In this document: in pieces, positions 54,878 through 64,000 of the stretch
Layout of the letters: every line of letters begins with the position of its first letter
Position numbering within the stretch: the first letter of the stretch is position 1
NCBI RefSeq assembly: GCF_001870205.1
Contig: NZ_CP017267.1
Coordinates: 918,501-982,500, forward strand
Direction: 5' to 3'
DNA from: Vagococcus teuberi
GTDB lineage: Bacteria; Bacillota; Bacilli; Lactobacillales; Vagococcaceae
Length of the DNA: 64,000 nt
Notes under the pieces: generated by a model
Told to the model about the DNA's origin: nothing
The model's database searches: none
Seen by the model: the letters and a program-made list of their open reading frames with translations, nothing else
Position numbers and translations under genes: made by a program

Positions 54878-56186
54878 CTATAAAAAAATTAGTCCAATTA
54901 TCAGCATATTGGTGATTGCAGCAGCAGTATTTTTAATGTATAAACTGAATGTTCTTACGACATTTAGGTCAGATGATTTTAATTACCATTATTCCTTTGC
55001 AGATGGAACAAGAATTAGTAGTTTTATGGAGGTTGTAAAATCTCAAGCAGCTCACTACAAAGTTATGAATGGACGCATACCAGCTCATTTTTTAATGCAG
55101 TTTTTCACAATATATGGAAAACCAGTTTTTAACGTCGTAAATACAATAGTTTACATATTTTTTATCTTATTAGTGTTATACATGATTAAGAAAAGTTGGA
55201 AAGTTAATCCGTTAACGTTTATGACAATGTTTGTAGTAATGTGGTTTTATTTACCGGCTTTTGGTTCAACTGTTTTATGGATGGATGGTTCATTTAATTA
55301 TCTTTGGACGACTGTCATTTGTTTATTAGTTTTTTTACCGTATCGTAACCCTAAGTTGTTTGATTATAAAGTCAATCAATTTATTTTCCCCATTGTTGGA
55401 TTAATCGCCGGATGGTGTAGTGAAACGACATCGGCAGGAATCGTATTCTTCCAATTTTGGTTTATTCTATACTGGATGTATAAAAAGCGTCCACATGTCA
55501 TTCCATATATTATTACCATGTTGACTTCTTTTGCTGGATATTGTTTGATGACTTTCGCTCCAGGTCAAATGCAAAGATTAGACCGAGTAAGTGGAGGAGA
55601 AATTCCTATTTTAAAAAATATGTATCATTTCATTGTTACGATGGGAACTAGATACTATATTGAAATATTTGTCTTTATATTATTAATAAGTATTTCAATA
55701 TTTTTAAACCGAAATAGAGAATTAAATTACTTGGCTGTTTTATTTTTTATGACAGCTGTTCTTGCTGCTTGTACATTAATTATGGCAGGGATTCAAAATA
55801 TTAATGAAAGAACATACTTTGGTATCGAAACGTTGATAGTCATTGCTATGGGAATATTAATTAAAAATATTTTTGAAGATCAACTATCTACATTCCAAAA
55901 AATGAATTTAGCCTATGTCATTATTCTTGTACCACTGTTTTTAATTAATTATCGTGCAACGTATGTTGATGTTAGACGAACTCATAATGAATATACAAAA
56001 CGTGAAGCATACATTGAAGAATTAAAGTCAAAAGGTGAAAAAGAATTGAACTTAAAAGCGATTAATAGTACAAATGATCATAGTCCATATTATTTGACAC
56101 CTGATTTAAGTCCAAATCCAAATCATTGGCAAAACGTGACGAAGTCGAAATACTATGACGTAGATAAAATTAACAAAATCAACTAA
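54852..56186 (+). CDS. DUF6056-type polytopic membrane protein, probable glycosyltransferase
   Basis: Up to 444 residues with about ten membrane helices and extracellular loops rich in charged and aromatic residues, for instance TFRSDDFNYHYSFADGTR after helix 1 and LWMDGSFNYLWT between helices 3 and 4. The SDDF motif near the N-terminus and the general layout match DUF6056/GtrC-like GT-C enzymes, which take the sugar from a lipid carrier and place it on a surface polymer. Start: the ATG at 54852 lies inside the previous gene without a ribosome site; GAGGA at 54855-54859 is better placed for TTG 54867. It pairs functionally with the preceding GtrB-like enzyme. Confidence 0.75.
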   Translation: MRKRILKINYKKISPIISILVIAAAVFLMYKLNVLTTFRSDDFNYHYSFADGTRISSFMEVVKSQAAHYKVMNGRIPAHFLMQFFTIYGKPVFNVVNTIVYIFFILLVLYMIKKSWKVNPLTFMTMFVVMWFYLPAFGSTVLWMDGSFNYLWTTVICLLVFLPYRNPKLFDYKVNQFIFPIVGLIAGWCSETTSAGIVFFQFWFILYWMYKKRPHVIPYIITMLTSFAGYCLMTFAPGQMQRLDRVSGGEIPILKNMYHFIVTMGTRYYIEIFVFILLISISIFLNRNRELNYLAVLFFMTAVLAACTLIMAGIQNINERTYFGIETLIVIAMGILIKNIFEDQLSTFQKMNLAYVIILVPLFLINYRATYVDVRRTHNEYTKREAYIEELKSKGEKELNLKAINSTNDHSPYYLTPDLSPNPNHWQNVTKSKYYDVDKINKIN

Positions 56187-56187
56187 C

Positions 56188-56226
56188 AAAAACTCCCTTA
56201 TTCGGTTAAACGAGTAAGGGAGTTTT
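56188..56226. terminator. bidirectional terminator, repeat copy 2
   Basis: A 13-bp stem (56192-56204 with 56211-56223, one G-T pair) with A- and T-runs ends the glycosylation module and the convergent pyrophosphatase-like gene. It is the better-paired copy of the hairpin at 53678. Confidence 0.85.
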
Positions 56227-56231
56227 TGTAT

Positions 56232-56558
56232 TTAATCCACCAAATAGATGGATGTATCAAAGTATTGTTCGATAAAATGGACTTTGTCACTTAGTTCTTC
56301 TGTTGTATATGTTTCACCAGGAGCGGAGATAATCCATTTGGTTTCATTGTCGTCATGTCGTTTGACGATTGCAATCAAGACACCTTCAAATGATTCAATC
56401 GGTCCATTGACTGTGTTTGAGATGACATAAGCATCTTGTTCTTCACCATCTCCGGCAATAATATTTTTGACATGGCCATAATTTATCGGATAAACAGTCC
56501 CTTGCTCATTCTTGTAGCCAATGGGTCTATCTATGGTTACGTTTATTAAACGACTCAT
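56232..56558 (-). CDS. Short family I inorganic pyrophosphatase homologue
   Basis: 108-residue protein matching parts of family I pyrophosphatases: VTIDRPIG, then VYPINYGHV (the YPxNYG of the family), GDGEEQDAYVI in place of the metal-binding DGDPxD, and a C-terminal VHFIEQYFD. It is much shorter than true enzymes (about 170-180 residues) and one active-site Asp is replaced by Glu, so activity is doubtful. Short relatives occur in Lactobacillales and are annotated as pyrophosphatases. Normal PPi hydrolysis in these bacteria is by the unrelated family II enzyme. AGGAGAG precedes the ATG; it is monocistronic. Confidence 0.7.
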   Translation of the reverse strand: MSRLINVTIDRPIGYKNEQGTVYPINYGHVKNIIAGDGEEQDAYVISNTVNGPIESFEGVLIAIVKRHDDNETKWIISAPGETYTTEELSDKVHFIEQYFDTSIYLVD

Positions 56559-56647
56559 TATTACTCTCCTTTTTTCATAAATTGTAATCTATATTAACGA
56601 ATTAAGCAATTCAAAAAGAAAAATAGAAAGAAATTATCTTAAGAATT

Positions 56648-56656
56648 TGCTATAAT
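56648..56656 (+). promoter_or_regulatory. extended -10 promoter of pcrA
   Basis: TGCTATAAT is a TGn-extended -10, 37 bp before the pcrA start, without a recognisable -35. Confidence 0.6.
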
Positions 56657-56692
56657 AGAAAAGGATTTGATCAGAAAGGGTGTTCGTACCAA

Positions 56693-58936
56693 ATGACGCA
56701 AAAACATAATTTATTGGCAGGTCTAAATGACAAACAACAAGCTGCCGTTCAAACGACACAGGGCCCGTTATTAATCATGGCTGGTGCAGGTAGTGGAAAA
56801 ACAAGAGTACTAACACATCGTGTGGCTTATTTAATAGATGAAAAAGGGGTTAATCCTTGGAATATTTTAGCTATCACTTTTACAAATAAAGCGGCGAAAG
56901 AGATGAAGGAACGTGTGGTTTCGATTCTTGGTTCGGTCGGTGAAGATGTGTGGGTATCCACGTTTCACTCAATGTGCGTCAGAATGTTACGACGTGATGC
57001 CGATTTGATTGGTTACAATCGTCAATTTACCATACTTGATGCTAGTGACCAACAGACATTGATTAAACGGATTTTAAAAGAAGAAAATATTGATCCAAAA
57101 AAACATGATCCACGCAGTATTTTATCGCAAATTAGTCAGGCGAAAAATGAGTTATTAACGCCTGAATTATATGAAGAACGCTACACTGGTTATTTCGAGC
57201 AGATTGTGGCAACGTGCTATAAGCGATACCAAAAAGAACTTCGCAACAATCAATCAATGGATTTTGATGATTTGATTATGTTAACGATTCGTTTGTTTAA
57301 GGAAAGTCCTGAAACGTTGTCTTATTATCAAAATAAATTCCAATACATTCACGTTGATGAGTATCAAGATACAAACCATGCTCAATATACGCTGGTTAAT
57401 TTACTAGCGAAACGTTTTAATAATTTATGCGTTGTGGGGGATGCTGACCAAAGTATTTATGGTTGGCGTGGAGCTGATATGCAAAACATTTTAGATTTTG
57501 AATCAGATTATCCTGATGCTAAAACAATTTTACTAGAACAAAATTATCGTTCAACTAAACATATTTTGCAAGCGGCAAATAGTGTGATTAACCATAACCA
57601 AAACCGTAAGAAAAAAGAATTATGGACAGATAATCAATCAGGTGAAAAAATTGTGTATTATCGTGCTAACTCTGAACGAGAAGAAGTGCAATACATTGTG
57701 ACCACCATTCAACAATTAAAACAACAAGAACAACGCTCATATGGCGATTTTTGTGTGTTATATCGTACGAATGCCATGTCCCGTGTGATTGAGGATACGT
57801 TCTTAAAAGCAAATATTCCTTATAAAATGGTAGGTGGACATAAGTTCTACGACCGTAAAGAAATCAAAGACATTTTAGGCTACTTAAAAGTGATTTCAAA
57901 TGAAATGGATTCATTAAGTTTTGAGCGTGTGGTGAATAGTCCAAAACGTGGTATTGGACCTGGAACCATTGAAAAAATTAGAGAGTTTGCTGATATGCAT
58001 GGTTGGTCATTACTTCAAGCAACAGTTGACATTGATTTGACACCAATTACCGGAAAAGCTAAAAAAGAGCTTGGTAATTTTGGGCAAATGATTATGCAAT
58101 TAAGAAAGATGATTCCATTTTTAACAATTACGGAATTAGTTGAACAAGTTTTAGATAAAAGTGGTTACCAAGAAGATTTGGTGAAACAAAACTCGCTTGA
58201 ATCTCATTCACGTTTAGAAAACTTGGAAGAGTTTTTAACTGTAACCAAAGAATTTGACAAGCGTTATGAAGCGGGAGATTATGAAGACGAAAGTGAAAAC
58301 GATGAGGATAAACTTGCGTTATTCTTAAATGATTTAGCACTTGTTTCTGATATTGATTCATTAGAAGAAGACCAAGGTCAAGTTACCTTTATGACACTTC
58401 ATGCGGCGAAAGGACTTGAGTTTCCTTATGTCTTTTTAGTTGGGATGGAAGAAAGTATATTCCCACTATCTCGTGCGGTTTTAGAAAGTGATGAACTAGA
58501 GGAAGAACGTCGTTTAGCTTATGTGGGGATTACCCGGGCTGAAAAACAATTATTCTTAACGAACGCATCAAGTCGTATGCTGTATGGACGTACGCAATAC
58601 AATCGTCCGTCACGTTTTTTAGAAGAAATTGACGATGACGTGTTAGAAAAAGTTGGAGCTGTGCATAAAGTAGCTAGCCAAAAACCGATTGGTGAAAAAT
58701 ACCGTCGTGCAACGTATCAACAGCCAACGACAACAGCCGTTACGGCGAAAAAACAAACAGGTGGCGAAAAAGCACCATGGCAACCAGGTGATAAAGTCGA
58801 ACACAAATCGTGGGGCGTTGGAACGGTTGTTAAAGTGAGTGGGGACGCCAAAGATATGGAGTTAGATGTGGCATTTCCTTCTCAAGGGATTAAACGTTTA
58901 TTGGCCGCTTTTGCACCAATTACAAAAGTAGATTAA
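56693..58936 (+). CDS. pcrA: ATP-dependent DNA helicase PcrA (UvrD family)
   Basis: 747-residue superfamily 1A 3'-5' helicase acting in repair and in removal of RecA and stalled polymerases. Motifs in order: Q motif LNDKQQAAV, Walker [13 protein letters not shown], Ia [58 protein letters not shown] and [12 protein letters not shown]. The C-terminal tail ends in a Tudor-like domain ([13 protein letters not shown]), typical of PcrA. The operon pcrA-ligA-gatCAB is conserved in Firmicutes. Confidence 0.96.
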   Translation: MTQKHNLLAGLNDKQQAAVQTTQGPLLIMAGAGSGKTRVLTHRVAYLIDEKGVNPWNILAITFTNKAAKEMKERVVSILGSVGEDVWVSTFHSMCVRMLRRDADLIGYNRQFTILDASDQQTLIKRILKEENIDPKKHDPRSILSQISQAKNELLTPELYEERYTGYFEQIVATCYKRYQKELRNNQSMDFDDLIMLTIRLFKESPETLSYYQNKFQYIHVDEYQDTNHAQYTLVNLLAKRFNNLCVVGDADQSIYGWRGADMQNILDFESDYPDAKTILLEQNYRSTKHILQAANSVINHNQNRKKKELWTDNQSGEKIVYYRANSEREEVQYIVTTIQQLKQQEQRSYGDFCVLYRTNAMSRVIEDTFLKANIPYKMVGGHKFYDRKEIKDILGYLKVISNEMDSLSFERVVNSPKRGIGPGTIEKIREFADMHGWSLLQATVDIDLTPITGKAKKELGNFGQMIMQLRKMIPFLTITELVEQVLDKSGYQEDLVKQNSLESHSRLENLEEFLTVTKEFDKRYEAGDYEDESENDEDKLALFLNDLALVSDIDSLEEDQGQVTFMTLHAAKGLEFPYVFLVGMEESIFPLSRAVLESDELEEERRLAYVGITRAEKQLFLTNASSRMLYGRTQYNRPSRFLEEIDDDVLEKVGAVHKVASQKPIGEKYRRATYQQPTTTAVTAKKQTGGEKAPWQPGDKVEHKSWGVGTVVKVSGDAKDMELDVAFPSQGIKRLLAAFAPITKVD

Positions 58937-60973
<2,037 letters not shown>

Positions 60974-60986
60974 AAGGAGAATTTTG

Positions 60987-61292
60987 ATGACAATTTCAAA
61001 AGAAGAAGTACTACACGTAGCAAAATTATCGAAATTACGTTTTTTAGATAGTGAATTAGATGAGATGACAAAACATTTAGGGAAAGTCACTGACATGATG
61101 GCAAATTTAAGCCAAGTCGACACAACAGATGTACCATTTACTTCAAGTGTGACAGAAGAAACAAATGTCTTTAGAGAAGACATCGCCATTAAAGGTGAAA
61201 GCCGTGACGAATTATTTAGCAATGTTCCTGAAACACAAGATGGTTACATTAAAGTGCCAGCAATTATGGATAACGGGGAGGCAGGAGCATAA
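60987..61292 (+). CDS. gatC: Glutamyl/aspartyl-tRNA amidotransferase subunit C
   Basis: About 101-residue structural subunit that wraps around GatA and GatB. It starts [16 protein letters not shown] and contains [20 protein letters not shown], then the LREDIA-like [21 protein letters not shown] stretch and the terminal [19 protein letters not shown] precedes the ATG at 60987. Its stop shares one base with the gatA start (TAATG), a coupled arrangement. Confidence 0.94.
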   Translation: MTISKEEVLHVAKLSKLRFLDSELDEMTKHLGKVTDMMANLSQVDTTDVPFTSSVTEETNVFREDIAIKGESRDELFSNVPETQDGYIKVPAIMDNGEAGA

Positions 61293-62761
61293 TGACTGAG
61301 TTACAACAATTAACAGTAAAACAACTAAGTGAGGCATTAAATAAAAAAGAATTAAGCTCACAAGAGGTTGTGAAAAGTGGTTTTGATTACATCAAAGAAA
61401 CAGAGCCAACGATTGATGCCTTTATCACATTAAGTGAAGAAAAAGCATTAGCAGAAGCGAAAAAAATTGATGAGTCACCACGTAGTGATTTAACACCTTT
61501 AGCAGGTATTCCAATTGGGATTAAAGATAATATCGTGACAAAAGCCGTGTTAACAACCGCAGCAAGTAAAATGTTGTACAACTTTAACCCAATCTATTCT
61601 GCGACGGCAGTAGAAAAATTAGAATCAGCTGGACTGGTGTCTATGGGTAAATTAAACATGGACGAGTTTGCGATGGGTTCTTCAACTGAAACGTCGTACT
61701 TCAAGAAAACAAAAAATGCATGGGACCAAACAAAAGTACCTGGTGGCTCTTCAGGTGGGTCTGCTGCGAGTGTGGCAGCTGGACAAGTTCCTGCTTCTTT
61801 AGGTAGTGATACAGGTGGAAGTATCCGTCAACCAGCGTCATTTAACGGCATCGTGGGGATGAAACCTACTTATGGACGCGTGTCTCGTTATGGGTTAATT
61901 GCCTTTTCATCAAGTTTAGATCAAATTGGTCCGATGACTCGTACAGTAGAAGACAATGCGATGATTTTAAATGCGATTTCTGGTCATGATGCAAAAGATA
62001 GCACAAGTTCTCGTCGTGACACACCAGATTTTACAAACTTAATTGGTCAAGACATCAAAGGAATGAAAATTGGTGTACCAAAAGAATTCATGGGTGAAGG
62101 GGTTCATCCTGATATTCGTCAAGCAGTAAAAGAAGCGGTGAAAACATTTGAAGCGCTTGGTGCAACTGTAGACGAAGTTAGTTTACCAAATGCGGTTTAT
62201 GGCGTGGAAGTTTACTATATCATTGCCTCATCAGAAGCATCATCAAACTTACAACGTTTTGATGGTATTCGCTATGGTTACCGTTCAGAAAATATTTCAA
62301 ACTTAGAAGACGTATATGTTAACTCACGTTCTGAAGGATTTGGTTCAGAAGTGAAACGTCGTATTATGCTTGGAACATTCTCTCTAAGTGCCGGATTTTA
62401 TGATGCATACTTTAGAAAAGCTGGACAAGTTCGTACCTTGATTGTCAATGACTTTAAAAAAGTCTTTGAAAACTACGACTTGATTTTAGGACCAGTATCA
62501 CCAACTGTGGCATTTGAATTTGGTGCCGCTCAAGATGATCCAATCACAGCATATATGCGTGATATCTTAACCATTCCAGTTAACTTAGCTGGTTTACCAG
62601 GTATGAGTGTTCCTGGCGGATTTTCTGAAGGATTGCCAATTGGAATTCAATTAATCGGAAATCATTTTGATGAAGAAAAAATGTATCAAGCAGCGTATGC
62701 GTTTGAACAAGCAACTGATTTCCATAAAAAACAACCTGTTATTTTAGGAGGTAAAGCATAG
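61292..62761 (+). CDS. gatA: Glutamyl/aspartyl-tRNA amidotransferase subunit A
   Basis: 489-residue amidase that releases ammonia from glutamine for conversion of Glu-tRNA(Gln) to Gln-tRNA(Gln). The Ser-cisSer-Lys triad is K78 in GIPIGIKDN, the Ser of [10 protein letters not shown] (about 153) and S177 in [10 protein letters not shown]. The length is standard. It has GGGGAGG upstream within gatC and overlaps gatB by one base (TAGTG). Presence of GatCAB implies that the organism lacks glutaminyl-tRNA synthetase. Confidence 0.96.
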   Translation: MTELQQLTVKQLSEALNKKELSSQEVVKSGFDYIKETEPTIDAFITLSEEKALAEAKKIDESPRSDLTPLAGIPIGIKDNIVTKAVLTTAASKMLYNFNPIYSATAVEKLESAGLVSMGKLNMDEFAMGSSTETSYFKKTKNAWDQTKVPGGSSGGSAASVAAGQVPASLGSDTGGSIRQPASFNGIVGMKPTYGRVSRYGLIAFSSSLDQIGPMTRTVEDNAMILNAISGHDAKDSTSSRRDTPDFTNLIGQDIKGMKIGVPKEFMGEGVHPDIRQAVKEAVKTFEALGATVDEVSLPNAVYGVEVYYIIASSEASSNLQRFDGIRYGYRSENISNLEDVYVNSRSEGFGSEVKRRIMLGTFSLSAGFYDAYFRKAGQVRTLIVNDFKKVFENYDLILGPVSPTVAFEFGAAQDDPITAYMRDILTIPVNLAGLPGMSVPGGFSEGLPIGIQLIGNHFDEEKMYQAAYAFEQATDFHKKQPVILGGKA

Positions 62762-64000
62762 TGAATTTTGAAACAGTCATTGGGTTAGAAGTCCATGTGG
62801 AATTAAAAACCGAATCAAAAATCTTTTCAACGTCTGCCGCTCACTTTGGTGCAGACCCAAATACGAATACAAACGTGATTGATTTTTCAATGCCAGGTGT
62901 TTTACCTGTTTTAAATAGAGGCGCACTTGAATATGGTATGAAAGCCGCTTTAGCACTTAACTGTAAAATCAACCGTCACACAAATTTTGATAGAAAAAAC
63001 TATTTTTATCCAGATAATCCAAAAGCCTATCAAATTTCTCAAGATGACAAACCAATCGGCTATGATGGTTGGGTTGAAATCGAAGTAGAAGGTAAAAAGA
63101 AAAAAATCCGTATTGAACGCGTGCATTTAGAGGAAGATGCGGGTAAAAATATTCATGGTACTGATGGTTATTCATATGTCGATTTAAACCGTCAAGGCAC
63201 ACCACTTATTGAGATTGTATCTGAAGCAGATATGCGCTCACCTGAAGAAGCTTATGCTTATTTAGAAGCCATTCGTTCAATCATCCAATTTACTGGTGTC
63301 AGTGATGTGAAAATGGAAGAAGGGTCAATGCGTTGTGACGCGAACATTTCTCTAAGACCTTATGGACAAGAAAAGTTTGGAACAAAAGCAGAACTTAAAA
63401 ACTTGAACTCACTAAACTACGTGAAACAAGGACTTGCTTTTGAAGAACAACGTCAAGCAAAAGTTTTAATGTCAGGTGGTATTATCCAACAAGAAACACG
63501 TCGTTATGATGAATCAACTAAATCAACTATCTTGATGCGTGTTAAAGAAGGAGCAAGTGATTACCGTTACTTCCCAGAACCAGATATTCCATCAATTGAT
63601 ATTAGTGAAGAATGGGTGGAAGAAATGAGAGCATCATTACCAGAGATGCCAGCTGCTAGACGTATTCGTTATGTGAGTGAACTTGGTTTACCTGAATATG
63701 ATGCAATGGTATTGACTCTATCTAGTGATATGTCTGACTTCTTTGATGCCACAGTGAATAACGGAGCAGATGCCAAACAAGCCTCTAACTGGTTAATGGG
63801 TGAAGTATCAGCTTACTTAAATAGCGAGCACTTAGAGTTACTTAAAACAAAACTAACACCAGAAAATCTTGCTGGTATGATTAACTTAATCGCTGATGGA
63901 ACAATTAGTTCTAAAATTGCGAAAAAAGTCTTTAAAGAATTAATCGAAAACGGTGGCGACGCTAAAGAAGTTGTTGAAGCAAAAGGATTAGTCCAATTGT
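62761..64000 (+). CDS. gatB: Glutamyl/aspartyl-tRNA amidotransferase subunit B, 5' part
   Basis: Start and first about 413 codons of the kinase/transamidase subunit that phosphorylates and amidates misacylated tRNA. The frame is open to the right edge. It begins at GTG 62761, overlapping the gatA stop, as [22 protein letters not shown] and includes [32 protein letters not shown] and [18 protein letters not shown], all GatB signatures. AGGAGGT upstream in gatA serves as ribosome site. The C-terminal YqeY-like tail would lie outside the window. Confidence 0.95.
   Translation, partial: MNFETVIGLEVHVELKTESKIFSTSAAHFGADPNTNTNVIDFSMPGVLPVLNRGALEYGMKAALALNCKINRHTNFDRKNYFYPDNPKAYQISQDDKPIGYDGWVEIEVEGKKKKIRIERVHLEEDAGKNIHGTDGYSYVDLNRQGTPLIEIVSEADMRSPEEAYAYLEAIRSIIQFTGVSDVKMEEGSMRCDANISLRPYGQEKFGTKAELKNLNSLNYVKQGLAFEEQRQAKVLMSGGIIQQETRRYDESTKSTILMRVKEGASDYRYFPEPDIPSIDISEEWVEEMRASLPEMPAARRIRYVSELGLPEYDAMVLTLSSDMSDFFDATVNNGADAKQASNWLMGEVSAYLNSEHLELLKTKLTPENLAGMINLIADGTISSKIAKKVFKELIENGGDAKEVVEAKGLVQL

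Overview
The window is low-GC Gram-positive chromosome and looks like the order Lactobacillales, family Enterococcaceae, with a Vagococcus- or Enterococcus-like organism most likely. The evidence is the run topA-trmFO-xerC-hslV-hslU-codY, a ptb-buk-bkdDABC operon of the Enterococcus faecalis type, a WxL / DUF916-DUF3324 surface locus, a fused glutamine-binding/permease protein, and a heterotrimeric gatCAB operon next to pcrA-ligA. No rRNA, tRNA, CRISPR array, transposase or phage gene was seen. Both ends cut a gene: the 3' end of topB on the left and the 5' two thirds of gatB on the right.

Layout. 1-5.1 kb: topB tail, glnPQ glutamine importer, small membrane and conserved proteins (YccF, PF06541, DUF1456, YqxD). 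5.1-9.3 kb: a GntR/UTRA regulator divergent from a beta-glucoside PTS (IIBCA) and a GH1 6-phospho-beta-glucosidase; a perfect 18-bp palindrome sits inside the shared promoter. 9.3-12.1 kb: SemiSWEET, TRIC-like channel, ABC-F protein. 12.3-19.1 kb: branched-chain 2-keto-acid catabolism (ptb, buk, E3, E1a, E1b, E2) preceded by a cre-like site. 19.2-22.3 kb: an orphan EIIC-like membrane protein, a LysR regulator and a ketopantoate-reductase-family dehydrogenase that I suggest act on the same 2-keto acids. 22.4-27.2 kb: GNAT acetyltransferase, WxL surface protein with its DUF916/DUF3324 partner, and a TIGR02328 protein. 27.2-36.3 kb: rodA, trxB, ccpA, hemolysin III, degV, GDSL hydrolase, ypmS, yozE, ctpA, lepB. 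36.4-46.3 kb: rbgA, rnhB, dprA, topA, trmFO, xerC, hslVU, codY. 46.3-53.7 kb: aldose epimerase, PPDK regulator, zur-like, rpsU, yqeY, sstT, ftsK. 53.7-56.2 kb: a two-gene glycosylation module between two near-identical hairpins. 56.2-64 kb: a short pyrophosphatase homologue, pcrA, ligA, gatC, gatA and partial gatB.

How the genes work together. The window encodes both global regulators of carbon and nitrogen economy, CcpA and CodY. Targets likely to answer at least to CcpA lie in the same window: the bkd operon has a 15/16 match to the cre consensus. The bkd products turn branched-chain 2-keto acids into acyl-CoA, acyl-phosphate, free acid and ATP. The neighbouring dehydrogenase would offer a competing reductive route to 2-hydroxy acids.

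The less ordinary signals are mostly non-coding. dprA has its Shine-Dalgarno sequence buried in the 3' arm of a terminator-shaped hairpin whose U-run abuts the start codon. Three TTTACA repeats at exact 11-bp spacing, resembling a Pho box, precede the WxL gene. Two ~100-bp imperfect palindromes sit between convergent genes. Duplicated hairpins bracket the glycosylation module. I did not see a clearly new multi-gene defence or mobile system.
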